Positions 1 through 7,897 of a stretch of DNA of 42,719 bases are shown here, piece after piece; position 1 is the stretch's first letter, and every line of letters begins with the position of its first letter. A program made the position numbers and the translations under genes. Source of the stretch: JACCZX01 sp040003315 (lineage in GTDB: Bacteria; Pseudomonadota; Gammaproteobacteria; Burkholderiales; Burkholderiaceae_F); NCBI GenBank assembly GCA_040003315.1, contig JBDUCU010000010.1, positions 1 through 42,719 on the forward strand, written 5' to 3'. The notes under the pieces are model-generated. The model did no database searches. It worked only from the letters and a program-made list of their open reading frames with translations, and was not told the origin of the DNA.

Positions 1-445
1 CCTTGGCAAACGGGCAGATCAGGTCGATCACCTTGATGCCGGTTTCGAGCAGTTCAATCGAAGGCGCTAGTTCGTCGAATTTCGGCGCTGGCTGATGAAT
101 TCCGCGCCGCTCGTCCGATTCAATCGGCCCGCGCTCGTCGATCGGCCGCCCCAGCACGTCCATCACTCGGCCCAGCACGCCGGGGCCGACTGGAACCTGG
201 ATGTTGTCGCCGGTGTCGGTGACCGACATGCCGCGTCTCAATCCGTCCGATGAGCCCATCGCGATCGTGCGCACAATGCCGTCACCGAGCTGCTGCTGCA
301 CTTCGAACGTCAGTCCCTGCTCGACAAGCTTGTTGCTCTGATCGGTATCGAGCGTCAGCGCGTTGTAGATCTCCGGCATCTGATCGCGCGGAAATTCGAT
401 ATCGACGACGGCGCCGATGCATTGAACGATGGTTCCAGAACTCAT
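1..445 (-). CDS. atpD: ATP synthase F1 subunit beta, 5' part only
   Basis: This is the N-terminal 148 residues of the catalytic beta subunit of F1-ATPase; the rest lies beyond the left edge of the window. The protein begins MSSGTIVQCIGAVVDIEFPR, the usual start of the beta-barrel domain of beta subunits. It continues through the conserved GRVMDVLGRPID stretch to LICPFAKG, just before the expected Walker A loop, so no catalytic residue is visible. The ATG at 445-443 is preceded by a TGAGG ribosome binding site. It lies 12 bases after the atpG stop, in the usual atpG-atpD order of the operon. Family and start are secure. Completeness cannot be judged. Confidence 0.97.
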   Translation of the reverse strand, partial: MSSGTIVQCIGAVVDIEFPRDQMPEIYNALTLDTDQSNKLVEQGLTFEVQQQLGDGIVRTIAMGSSDGLRRGMSVTDTGDNIQVPVGPGVLGRVMDVLGRPIDERGPIESDERRGIHQPAPKFDELAPSIELLETGIKVIDLICPFAK

Positions 446-457
446 GATGACCTCACG

Positions 458-1339
458 TTAGGAGACCGCTGCGGCACCGCCGACGATCTCCGAAATTTCC
501 TTCGTAATCCCCGCCTGCCTCGTCTTGTTGTAAACAAGCTGCAATTCTTCGATCAACTTCTTGGCGTTATCCGACGCCGCCTTCATCGCAACCATGCGCG
601 CGCTTTGCTCAGACGCCATGTTTTCAGCAACCGACTGGTAGATCAGCGCCTCGACGTAGCGCACCATCAGCGTATCGATCACTTCGCGCGCATCGGGTTC
701 GTAGATGTAGTCCCACGAATACGCGCGCTTTTCCTCAGCGGTCTGAGCCAGCCGATCGGCCGTCAACGGCAACAGCTGTTCGATAACTGGTTCCTGCTTC
801 ATCGTGTTGACGAAGCGCGTGTAGGCCAGATACACCGCATCGAGCTTGCCGCCTGCGTACTGATCGAGGATCACCTTGACCGGACCGATCAGGTTCTCGA
901 TGTGCGGGCGGTCGCCCAACTGCACATAGTGCGACACCACGTTCGCGTTCAGCCGCTGCAGAAACCCGTATCCCTTGTTGCCGATCGCCGTCGCGATGAC
1001 CTGAACACCTTGCGCAGTCAGCTCCTTGAACTTCGCGAGCGCTGCTCGCTGAATATTGGTGTTCAGTCCGCCGCAAAGGCCCTTGTCGGTGGTGATCACG
1101 ATCAGGCCGGCAGTCTTCGTGCCTTCGTGCTTGACGACAAACGGATGCCGGTACTCTGGATTGGCCTGGGCCAGGTGCGCAACGATGTTGCGAATCTTGT
1201 CGCCGTATGGCCGCACCTGACGCATGCGCTCCTGCGCCTTGCGCATCTTCGACGCCGCCACCATCTCCATTGCCTTGGTGATCTTTCGCGTGTTCTGCAC
1301 GCTCTTGATCTTGCCGCGGATTTCCTTGGTGCTCGGCAT
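458..1339 (-). CDS. atpG: ATP synthase F1 subunit gamma
   Basis: The gene encodes a 293-residue gamma subunit, the central rotor shaft that couples proton flow through Fo to catalysis in the alpha3beta3 head. The N-terminus MPSTKEIRGKIKSVQNTRKI and the following TKAMEMVAASKMRKAQ are the family's signature first helix. The C-terminal helix contains the conserved SEQSARMVAMKAASDNAKKL segment. The length is normal for proteobacteria. The start codon abuts the atpA stop codon with no spacer, which suggests translational coupling. It sits between atpA and atpD as in the canonical operon. Confidence 0.98.
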   Translation of the reverse strand: MPSTKEIRGKIKSVQNTRKITKAMEMVAASKMRKAQERMRQVRPYGDKIRNIVAHLAQANPEYRHPFVVKHEGTKTAGLIVITTDKGLCGGLNTNIQRAALAKFKELTAQGVQVIATAIGNKGYGFLQRLNANVVSHYVQLGDRPHIENLIGPVKVILDQYAGGKLDAVYLAYTRFVNTMKQEPVIEQLLPLTADRLAQTAEEKRAYSWDYIYEPDAREVIDTLMVRYVEALIYQSVAENMASEQSARMVAMKAASDNAKKLIEELQLVYNKTRQAGITKEISEIVGGAAAVS

Positions 1340-2878
1340 CTAGATCGACTTTTTGAATTCCGCGCTCGCCGCGACCAGCTCGGCCTCGTCTTCCTTCGAC
1401 AAGTCCTTGCTCGACTCGATGCGATCCACCAGCCCCGCGTGTTTTGTCTTGACGAAGTCGCGCAGCGCCTTTTCGACAGCGAGGCAATTCTTGATTTCGA
1501 CATCGTCGAACGCGCCGCCATTAACCGCAAACAGGGTAATCGCCATCTCCCACACCTGCTGCGGCGCGTATTGCGGCTGCTTCATCAACTCGGTGACGCG
1601 ACGGCCTCGCTCGAGCTGCTTGCGAGTCGCATCGTCAAGGTCGGACGCAAATTGGGCGAACGCAGCGAGCTCGCGATATTGAGCCAGAGCCAGGCGAATA
1701 CCGCCGCCGAGCTTCTTGATCACCTTGGTCTGCGCGGCACCGCCCACGCGCGATACTGAAATGCCGGCGTTAATGGCGGGCCGAATGCCGGCGTTGAACA
1801 AATCGGTTTCGAGAAAGATCTGACCGTCGGTAATCGAGATCACATTGGTGGGAACGAATGCCGTGACGTCGCCCGCTTGCGTCTCGATGATCGGCAGCGC
1901 GGTCAGCGAACCCGTCTTGCCCTTGACCTCGCCCTTGGTGAACTTCTCGACGTAATCGGCGTTGACACGCGCCGCGCGCTCGAGCAGGCGCGAATGCAAG
2001 TAAAACACGTCGCCCGGATACGCCTCGCGGCCCGGGGGACGGCGCAGCAGCAACGACACCTGCCGATAGGCCCACGCCTGTTTGGTCAGATCGTCGTAAA
2101 TGACCAAGGCATCCTGGCCGCGGTCGCGGAAATACTCGCCCATCGTGCAGCCCGAATACGGAGCGATGTACTGCATCGCCGCCGAGTCTGACGCTGACGC
2201 CGCGACGATGATCGTGTATTCCATCGCGCCGAATTGCTCGAGCTTGCGCAACACGGTTGCAATCGTCGACGCCTTTTGCCCGATCGCCACATAGACGCAG
2301 GTCAGATCCTTGCCCTTCTGATTGATAATCGTATCGACAGCGACCGCAGTCTTGCCGGTCTGGCGATCGCCAATGATCAGTTCGCGCTGACCGCGGCCGA
2401 TCGGCACCATCGCGTCGATCGCCTTCAGGCCCGTTTGCACCGGCTGCGACACCGATTGACGCGCGATTACACCCGGTGCGACTTTTTCAATCACATCGGT
2501 CATCTTGGCGTTGATCGGACCTTTGCCGTCGATCGGCAAGCCAAGCGAGTTCACCACGCGGCCGATCAACTCGGGACCGATCGGCACTTCCAGAATCCGG
2601 CCCGTCGCCTTGACCGGATCGCCTTCGCGAATGTGCTCGTACGGGCCGAGCACGACGGCACCCACGGAATCGCGCTCGAGGTTCAGCGCCAGACCGAACG
2701 TGTCGCCCGGAAACTCGAGCATCTCGCCCTGGCTTACATCGGCCAGGCCGTGGATGCGGCAGATGCCGTCAGTCACCGTCACTACGGAGCCTTGCGTTCG
2801 GAAATCCGTCGTCAGCGTGAGCTTCTGGATCTGATTGCGAATCAGTTCGCTGATTTCGGAGGGTTTTAGCTGTTGCAT
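1340..2878 (-). CDS. atpA: ATP synthase F1 subunit alpha
   Basis: This is a 512-residue non-catalytic nucleotide-binding subunit of F1-ATPase. The Walker A loop GDRQTGKT is at about residues 170-177. The segment SRVGGAAQTKVIKKLGGG carries the arginine that reaches into the neighbouring catalytic site. The N-terminus MQQLKPSEISELIRNQIQ matches the helix that binds the delta subunit. The length is the usual one for the family. It lies 25 bases after atpH and touches atpG, as expected for the fifth to seventh genes of the atp operon. Nothing is unusual. Confidence 0.98.
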   Translation of the reverse strand: MQQLKPSEISELIRNQIQKLTLTTDFRTQGSVVTVTDGICRIHGLADVSQGEMLEFPGDTFGLALNLERDSVGAVVLGPYEHIREGDPVKATGRILEVPIGPELIGRVVNSLGLPIDGKGPINAKMTDVIEKVAPGVIARQSVSQPVQTGLKAIDAMVPIGRGQRELIIGDRQTGKTAVAVDTIINQKGKDLTCVYVAIGQKASTIATVLRKLEQFGAMEYTIIVAASASDSAAMQYIAPYSGCTMGEYFRDRGQDALVIYDDLTKQAWAYRQVSLLLRRPPGREAYPGDVFYLHSRLLERAARVNADYVEKFTKGEVKGKTGSLTALPIIETQAGDVTAFVPTNVISITDGQIFLETDLFNAGIRPAINAGISVSRVGGAAQTKVIKKLGGGIRLALAQYRELAAFAQFASDLDDATRKQLERGRRVTELMKQPQYAPQQVWEMAITLFAVNGGAFDDVEIKNCLAVEKALRDFVKTKHAGLVDRIESSKDLSKEDEAELVAASAEFKKSI

Positions 2879-2903
2879 AAAAATCCTTGCTCGTGTTTTT
2901 CCG

Positions 2904-3443
2904 TCATTCGGTGCGCAGCGCCGATGCCATGCTTGCCAGTCGGCCGCGTACCGTGCCGTCGATCACTTCATCGCCAACTGTAATCAACGCGCCGCCAATC
3001 AACGCACGGTCAACTATTACCCGCGGCCGCACCTTGCGCTTGAAGCGGCGCTCCAGATCTCCAACGAGTTGTGCGAGCGCTGACTCATCGACGGGGAACG
3101 CACTTTCTATCTGTGCTTCGATGACTCCCTCGCGCTCATCCTTCAGAGATTTGAACAGCGTCGCAATTTCGGGGAGCACCGACAGTCGTCTATTTTCGAT
3201 TAACAGGCGAACGAAGTTCTGCACCTCGGCATTCAGCGCATCACCGGCCCCTGCAGCGACCAGGCCATACAGCTGCTCCGGCCCAACCTTTGGATCACCG
3301 ATTGCGTTGTGAACATCGGGATCGGACACGACCATCGCCAGTCGTTGCAACGCATCCGACCATGCCTGCAGGCTCCCACTGGCGTCTGCAGCGGAAAAAA
3401 CGGCCTCGGCGTACGGGCGTGCGATCGTCAGGTTCTCGGCCAT
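2904..3443 (-). CDS. atpH: ATP synthase F1 subunit delta (OSCP)
   Basis: The gene encodes a 179-residue delta subunit, which links the top of the alpha3beta3 head to the b-subunit stalk. The start MAENLTIARPYAEAVF is the typical N-terminal helix. The C-terminal part has the KRKVRPRVIVDRALIGGALI motif with a conserved glycine-rich turn, characteristic of the OSCP/delta family. The length matches the family. It sits between atpF (11-base spacer) and atpA in the expected order. Confidence 0.97.
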   Translation of the reverse strand: MAENLTIARPYAEAVFSAADASGSLQAWSDALQRLAMVVSDPDVHNAIGDPKVGPEQLYGLVAAGAGDALNAEVQNFVRLLIENRRLSVLPEIATLFKSLKDEREGVIEAQIESAFPVDESALAQLVGDLERRFKRKVRPRVIVDRALIGGALITVGDEVIDGTVRGRLASMASALRTE

Positions 3444-3454
3444 CGACTCTCCGA

Positions 3455-3928
3455 TCAGCGCAGCTGTTCGCGCAGCTGCTTGAGCAGATCGGCGTGTGCT
3501 TTCACATCGACTTCCTTCTGCAGGATCTTTTCCGCGCCGGCGACCGCCAGCAGCGCCACCTGCTCGCGCAATTGATCTTTTGCACTCGCCATCTGCTGCT
3601 CGATCTCGGCCAGCGCAGCCGTCTTCTCGCGTGCGCCTTCCGTGCGTGCTGCGCCTTTGGCTTCCTCGATCATCTGCGCCGCGCGTTGCTCGGCCTGCAA
3701 GATGATCTGTGAGGACCGCTGCCGCGCATCGCCGACCGCCACCTCTGCTTCCTTCGACGCGTTTTCAAGCGTGACGCGCGCGGTTTCCGCATCGGCCAAC
3801 CCGGCGACGATCTTTTTCTGGCGCTCGTCGATCGCGCGCGTGATCGGTGGCCAGACGAATTTGGCGCAGAACCAGATAAACAGCGCGAACGTGATCGCCT
3901 GCGCGATCAAGGTCAAATTGAAGTTCAT
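3455..3928 (-). CDS. atpF: ATP synthase Fo subunit b
   Basis: This is a 157-residue b subunit that forms the peripheral stalk. One N-terminal membrane helix (about residues 5-25, LTLIAQAITFALFIWFCAKF) is followed by a long charged helix rich in Ala, Glu, Lys and Gln that would form the right-handed coiled-coil dimer. The conserved VWPPI sequence follows the membrane segment. The length is normal for proteobacterial b subunits. It lies between atpE and atpH, 13 bases downstream of atpE. Confidence 0.97.
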   Translation of the reverse strand: MNFNLTLIAQAITFALFIWFCAKFVWPPITRAIDERQKKIVAGLADAETARVTLENASKEAEVAVGDARQRSSQIILQAEQRAAQMIEEAKGAARTEGAREKTAALAEIEQQMASAKDQLREQVALLAVAGAEKILQKEVDVKAHADLLKQLREQLR

Positions 3929-3941
3929 CGTTCGAGGCGAA

Positions 3942-4220
3942 CTAGGTGATCACCGTCAGCAATGGATTCGCGAACGCGAAGAACATCGCCAGACCAACGC
4001 CGATGATGAACGACGCATCGATCAGCCCGAGCAGCAGGAACACCTTGGCCTGCAATTGCGGCATCAACTCCGGCTGGCGCGCGGCACCTTCGAGAAACCG
4101 GCTACACATGATGCCGACGCCAACGCAAGCGCCGAGCGCGCCCAGACCGATCATCAACCCTATGCCAATACTGGTGTATGCCTGAACCATCGCCAGCAGT
4201 TGAAGCTTTTCCATAATCAT
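3942..4220 (-). CDS. atpE: ATP synthase Fo subunit c
   Basis: This is the 92-residue c-ring protein with two membrane helices. The polar loop ARQPE (about residues 47-51) contacts the F1 rotor. The ion-binding carboxylate is an aspartate (about Asp68) in GLIDASFIIG, the usual arrangement of a proton-driven enzyme; no sodium-binding signature was noticed. Two in-frame ATG codons (4220 and 4214) follow a GAGGGA ribosome binding site. The second would have the more usual spacing, so the mature start may be two residues shorter. Gene order is canonical. Confidence 0.97.
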   Translation of the reverse strand: MIMEKLQLLAMVQAYTSIGIGLMIGLGALGACVGVGIMCSRFLEGAARQPELMPQLQAKVFLLLGLIDASFIIGVGLAMFFAFANPLLTVIT

Positions 4221-4235
4221 CGTCCCTCGTTAAAA

Positions 4236-5036
4236 TTAATGATGTTCGTGCGCAATCGCGATGTAAACCACCGTCAACATCATGAAGATGTAGGCCTGCA
4301 GCGCGACGATCAGGATGTGGAAGATCGACCAGCCAAGTGCGAGCACGATGCTCGCGACCGTGCCGACTAGGCCGGCTCCCGCCATCGTCCACAGCAGCAG
4401 GAAAATGATTTCGCCCGCATACATGTTGCCGAACAGCCGCAGCGAGTGCGACAGTGGGCGCGAGATCAGCTCGACTAGGTTAAATAGAAGATTGGGAATC
4501 CAGAGCAGCGGATTCTTGCCAAACGGCGTGCAGAATAACTCGTAGATCCAGCCGCCGAGCCCTTTGACGGCGATCGAAAAGTAGATCATCAACAGCCAGA
4601 CCGATAGCGCCAGCGCGAACGTCGTGTTGACGTCGGCGGTTGGGACATTGCGGAAATGCTCCTGGCGCAATACGTAATGGTGGAACAGAGCCGTCAGATC
4701 GACCGGCAGAAAATCCATCGCATTCATCAGCAAAACCCAGACGAACACGGTCAGTGCAGTGGCGGCGACAAATCGATGCGACTCGCCGTGGTAGATGCCC
4801 TTGACCTGATTCTCGACGAAATCGATCATCAGCTCGACAAACGCCTGTCGCTTCCCAGGCACGCCAGAGGTCGCGCCACTGACAACCCAGCGCAACAGTC
4901 CGAGCATCAGCAAACCCAACACGACGGAGACTGCGATCGTGTCCCAGTGGAACGCCCAAAAGCCGTCACCCGATGCGTTGAACGTCAGGTGATGCGAAAT
5001 ATAGGACGTCGGTGTCAGCTGTCCTTCGGTAGCCAC
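4236..5036 (-). CDS. atpB: ATP synthase Fo subunit a
   Basis: The gene encodes a 266-residue membrane subunit that provides the two proton half-channels next to the c-ring. The helix with SHSLRLFGNMYAGE carries the essential arginine (about Arg200, equivalent to E. coli Arg210). Further hydrophobic helices and the conserved PVDL stretch are present. The length agrees with proteobacterial subunit a. It ends 15 bases before atpE and begins 4 bases after the atpI stop, so it is part of the same transcript. Confidence 0.98.
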   Translation of the reverse strand: MATEGQLTPTSYISHHLTFNASGDGFWAFHWDTIAVSVVLGLLMLGLLRWVVSGATSGVPGKRQAFVELMIDFVENQVKGIYHGESHRFVAATALTVFVWVLLMNAMDFLPVDLTALFHHYVLRQEHFRNVPTADVNTTFALALSVWLLMIYFSIAVKGLGGWIYELFCTPFGKNPLLWIPNLLFNLVELISRPLSHSLRLFGNMYAGEIIFLLLWTMAGAGLVGTVASIVLALGWSIFHILIVALQAYIFMMLTVVYIAIAHEHH

Positions 5037-5040
5037 GTCG

Positions 5041-5409
5041 CTATCTTTCTCTTACAAAAAGGGCCATCGAGAACAGCACCGTGGTCACTGCAAACGTTGC
5101 GATCAGACCGATGGCAACCACGTTCTTGTACAGCACAAAGACTGCCGCCAGGCCGGCGACAATCAAAATCACCTTTAACCCTTCGGCCACCAATGCGCTC
5201 GTCACAGCCGTCGTTGCATCCGAAGCGGGCTTGCGTAATGCGTACCATGCAGCGGCAAGCCCCCCGGTCATGCTGATCGCTCCACCGAGCGCGGCCGAAA
5301 CAGCTCCATGCGCACCTGCAAACCATCCGAGGACGACGCTGGCAACGACGGTGGCGATAAGCTGCCATCTGAGCACCGTTCGAATCGGCTGGGTCAGCGC
5401 AAAAGGCAT
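5041..5409 (-). CDS. atpI: ATP synthase assembly protein AtpI
   Basis: This is a 122-residue protein with four predicted membrane helices, at the usual AtpI position in front of atpB. AtpI proteins help assemble the c-ring and are poorly conserved. The frame stays open upstream to a TTG at 5481, but that extension reads through the parB terminator hairpin. The ATG at 5409 (MPFALTQPIRTVLRWQ) is therefore taken as the start. No strong ribosome binding site precedes it. The gene is the first of the atp operon, with a promoter candidate at 5452-5481. Confidence 0.88.
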   Translation of the reverse strand: MPFALTQPIRTVLRWQLIATVVASVVLGWFAGAHGAVSAALGGAISMTGGLAAAWYALRKPASDATTAVTSALVAEGLKVILIVAGLAAVFVLYKNVVAIGLIATFAVTTVLFSMALFVRER

Positions 5410-5432
5410 CAGGCGGGAATTGAAGCAAGTCG

Positions 5433-5466
5433 AAAATAAAAAAAGCCGCGCATTGTACTGCGCGGC
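5433..5466 (-). terminator. Rho-independent terminator after parB
   Basis: Read on the minus strand, a perfect 7-bp stem GCCGCGC/GCGCGGC with the 8-base loop AGTACAAT is followed at once by TTTTTTTATTTT. It lies 27 bases past the parB stop and should end the mnmG-rsmG-parAB transcript. It overlaps the proposed atp promoter. Confidence 0.88.
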
Positions 5467-5481
5467 CGCAAGAAGGGTCAA
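5452..5481 (-). promoter_or_regulatory. Sigma70-type promoter for the atp operon
   Basis: On the minus strand, TTGACC (5481-5476) and TACAAT (5457-5452) are separated by 18 bases, a good sigma70 match. The -10 box occupies the loop of the parB terminator hairpin. The predicted start near 5445 falls in the distal stem arm, so atp transcripts would lack the hairpin's first arm and would not terminate. The 5' leader to the atpI ATG would be about 36 bases. This is a sequence inference only. Confidence 0.55.
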
Positions 5482-5492
5482 AACGCGGGGCG

Positions 5493-6344
5493 TTAGCGTC
5501 GCAGTCGCTGGAGAATCCCGTCTAGCTGATCGAGGCTCGAAAATTTTACGATCAGCGTTCCCTTGCCGCGTGTGTCCGCATGCAGGCGCACACCGGCTCC
5601 CAGCGCATCGGCCAGTTCATCCTCGATTCGAACGAGATCGCGGCTGCGACCGTGAACCTTCTTCGAAGATTTCCGCGCTTTCGCAGCGCCGGTGCGCGCG
5701 ACCAGCGCTTCAGCGGCACGTACCGACAACTGTTCGGCGGCGATCCGATTGGCAAGCTGGATCTGCTGTGCAGCGCTCAACGCCAACAGAGCCCGCGCGT
5801 GTCCCATATCCAAACGGTCGTCCATCACCATCTGCTGCACGGGTGGCGCAAGGTTGATCAGTCGCAGCAGGTTAGATGTGGCGCTGCGCGAGCGACCGAT
5901 GGCGTGCGCCGCTTGCTCGTGAGTGAAATGGAATTCGCGAATCAAGCGTGCAACCCCATGCGCTTCCTCAAGCGGATTCAGGTCTTCGCGCTGAATGTTC
6001 TCGATCAACGCCATGGCCAAAGCCTGATTGTCGGCGACCTTCCTGACGATGACGGGCACTTCAAGCAGCCCAGCCAGCGCAGCCGCGCGGACGCGTCGCT
6101 CGCCCGCGATGATTTCGAAATGTTCACCGACTGCACGCACCAGGATCGGCTGAATGATCCCTTGGGCCTTAATTGAATCGGCGAGCTCCTGCAGCGATGC
6201 GGCATTCATCTTCGTGCGCGGCTGGTACTTGCCCGGCTGCAGTCGCGTCAGCGGCAACAGACTCGGCGAGCTTGTTGCGGCCGGGCCACTTTCAGCTCCC
6301 AGCAGCGCGTCGAGGCCGCGCCCAAGACCCTTGGGCCGCTTCAC
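5493..6344 (-). CDS. parB: Chromosome partitioning protein ParB
   Basis: This is a 283-residue CTP-dependent clamp that loads at parS and organises the origin region for segregation. The N-terminal box KGLGRGLDALLG (about 5-16) contacts ParA. The CTP-binding motifs GERR (81-84) and ENIQRE (115-120) are intact. The parS-reading helix-turn-helix follows at about 140-165, and a short C-terminal dimerisation domain ends the protein. The start codon is GTG and overlaps the parA stop (GTGA), so translation is coupled. Two parS sites lie upstream of mnmG in the same operon. Confidence 0.97.
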   Translation of the reverse strand: MKRPKGLGRGLDALLGAESGPAATSSPSLLPLTRLQPGKYQPRTKMNAASLQELADSIKAQGIIQPILVRAVGEHFEIIAGERRVRAAALAGLLEVPVIVRKVADNQALAMALIENIQREDLNPLEEAHGVARLIREFHFTHEQAAHAIGRSRSATSNLLRLINLAPPVQQMVMDDRLDMGHARALLALSAAQQIQLANRIAAEQLSVRAAEALVARTGAAKARKSSKKVHGRSRDLVRIEDELADALGAGVRLHADTRGKGTLIVKFSSLDQLDGILQRLRR

Positions 6345-7150
6345 GAAGTCTCTCTTGCGGTGAGCGCGATCGCGGCGGAATCGAGTGCCTGCACACGTTC
6401 GATCATCTCGGCTCCGAAGGCAACATAGGCTTGGGCACCTTTCGATGCGCGATCGTAAGCAACACCGGGTAGCCCATAGCTTGGCGCTTCTGCCAGCCGC
6501 ACATTGCGGGGAATTATGGTTTCGAACACCTTGTCGCCGAATTTCGCGACGAGTTGCTCGGATACTTGCTGCTGCAGGGTGATCCGGGAATCGAACATCA
6601 CCCGCAGCAGGCCAATGATTCGCAATTCTGGGTTCAGATTCGCGGCGACGCGCTGAATCGTGTTGACCAGGTCAGCAAGCCCTTCGAGTGCAAAGTATTC
6701 GCACTGCATCGGGATAATCACGCCGTGCGCAGCGCACAAGCCGTTGAGCGTCAGCAACGACAGCGACGGCGGGCAGTCGATCAGGATGAACTGATACTGA
6801 CTTTGAACTGCGGTGAGCGCATGTTTCAACCGCCTCTCTCGATGATCAAGGTTGACCAGCTCAATTTCCGCACCGGCCAGCTCGCGGTTCGCACCCAGCA
6901 CGTCATAGCCGCCGTGCTCCGCAAATTGAACAGCGCTCGACACGTCGGTCATGCCGAGCAACACCTGATACACACTGGCCGAAAGCGTCCGCTTGTCGAT
7001 TCCGCTTCCCATTGTTGCGTTGCCCTGCGGATCGAGGTCGACCAGCAGCACGCGCTGATCATGCGCTGCGATTCCGGCCGCCAGGTTGACCGCCGTCGTG
7101 GTCTTGCCGACGCCACCCTTCTGATTGGCGATACAAAAAATACGGGCCAC
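6341..7150 (-). CDS. parA: Chromosome partitioning ATPase ParA (Soj)
   Basis: This is a 269-residue Walker-type ATPase that drives movement of the ParB-parS complex. The deviant Walker A motif KGGVGKTT is at residues 11-18. It is followed by LLVDLDPQGNATMGSG and the DCPPSLSLLTLN segment. It lacks the long N-terminal DNA-binding domain of plasmid type Ia ParA proteins, so it is the chromosomal short form. The start is a GTG at 7150, 6 bases after the rsmG stop. The parA-parB pair is co-transcribed with mnmG and rsmG. Confidence 0.97.
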   Translation of the reverse strand: MARIFCIANQKGGVGKTTTAVNLAAGIAAHDQRVLLVDLDPQGNATMGSGIDKRTLSASVYQVLLGMTDVSSAVQFAEHGGYDVLGANRELAGAEIELVNLDHRERRLKHALTAVQSQYQFILIDCPPSLSLLTLNGLCAAHGVIIPMQCEYFALEGLADLVNTIQRVAANLNPELRIIGLLRVMFDSRITLQQQVSEQLVAKFGDKVFETIIPRNVRLAEAPSYGLPGVAYDRASKGAQAYVAFGAEMIERVQALDSAAIALTARETS

Positions 7151-7156
7151 GTCGCG

Positions 7157-7897
7157 CTAGTCCGAAGTGTCGGCGAATTGCAGCAGAATCAAATGCCGCT
7201 CCGCGTCCAGATTCGGCACCCGCAGCCGGATTTCCGCCATCACTCGCACGTCCGGAGCGTGCACCTTCAGCGCCGCCAACTCATCGTAAGGAACGGCGCC
7301 TTTCATTGCGCACCACCAACCGCGTTTCGCAACCAGTTGTCGAGTCATGCGGACGAGATCAGGCAACGCGGCGAAGGCGCGGGCAATCACCACGTCGTAC
7401 AACTCCTTGGGCCGCAGCGCTTCCACTCGCGCATGCACACACTCGAGATTGCGCAGTCCGAGCTCGATCTGCGTCTGGATCAGAAACGCAACCTTTTTCT
7501 CGACCTTATCGACCAACGTCACGTGCAAGTCAGGCGCAGCGATCGCCAGCGGAATCCCGGGCAATCCACCGCCTGCCCCGACATCGATCACTCGCGCTGG
7601 GACAGCCGTGATGCGCCGAATTTCCGGCACGATCGACAGCGAATCGAGCAAATGATGCGTGAGCACCTCAGCTGGCGATTCGATCGCGGTCAAGTTGTGG
7701 ACCGAGTTCCACCGCAACAGCAGCGTCGCATACGCGGCCAGTGAGTCGCTCTGTGACCGACTCAGAGGTATTCCGATCTGCTGCGCAGCCGCCGCAATTT
7801 TTCCGGCGCTTAAGAAGCGCGCAGCCGGCTGCGAAGCGCGCGGGTTCAAGAGCTGCGCTACGACGTGATCCGGTTCAGGCTGCAAGACGGCCTTCAT
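7157..7897 (-). CDS. rsmG: 16S rRNA (guanine-527-N7)-methyltransferase RsmG
   Basis: RsmG methylates N7 of G527 in 16S rRNA using S-adenosylmethionine. The cofactor loop DVGAGGGLPGIPLA is at about residues 105-118. It is preceded by the family's NLTAIESPAEVLTHHLLDSL stretch. At 246 residues it is some 30 residues longer than most homologues because of an N-terminal extension that overlaps the end of mnmG by 23 bases. A shorter start inside the extension is possible, but none has a clear ribosome binding site. The mnmG-rsmG-parA order is common in proteobacteria. Confidence 0.94.
   Translation of the reverse strand: MKAVLQPEPDHVVAQLLNPRASQPAARFLSAGKIAAAAQQIGIPLSRSQSDSLAAYATLLLRWNSVHNLTAIESPAEVLTHHLLDSLSIVPEIRRITAVPARVIDVGAGGGLPGIPLAIAAPDLHVTLVDKVEKKVAFLIQTQIELGLRNLECVHARVEALRPKELYDVVIARAFAALPDLVRMTRQLVAKRGWWCAMKGAVPYDELAALKVHAPDVRVMAEIRLRVPNLDAERHLILLQFADTSD

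Noticed and set aside
422..1759. A 445-codon plus-strand frame opposite atpG and atpA.
   Set aside because: It is antisense to two secure ATP synthase genes and has the Arg/His/Leu-rich make-up of a GC-rich shadow frame.
5041..5481. A longer atpI starting at TTG 5481.
   Set aside because: The extension would be encoded by the terminator hairpin and promoter; the TTG is part of the -35 box.
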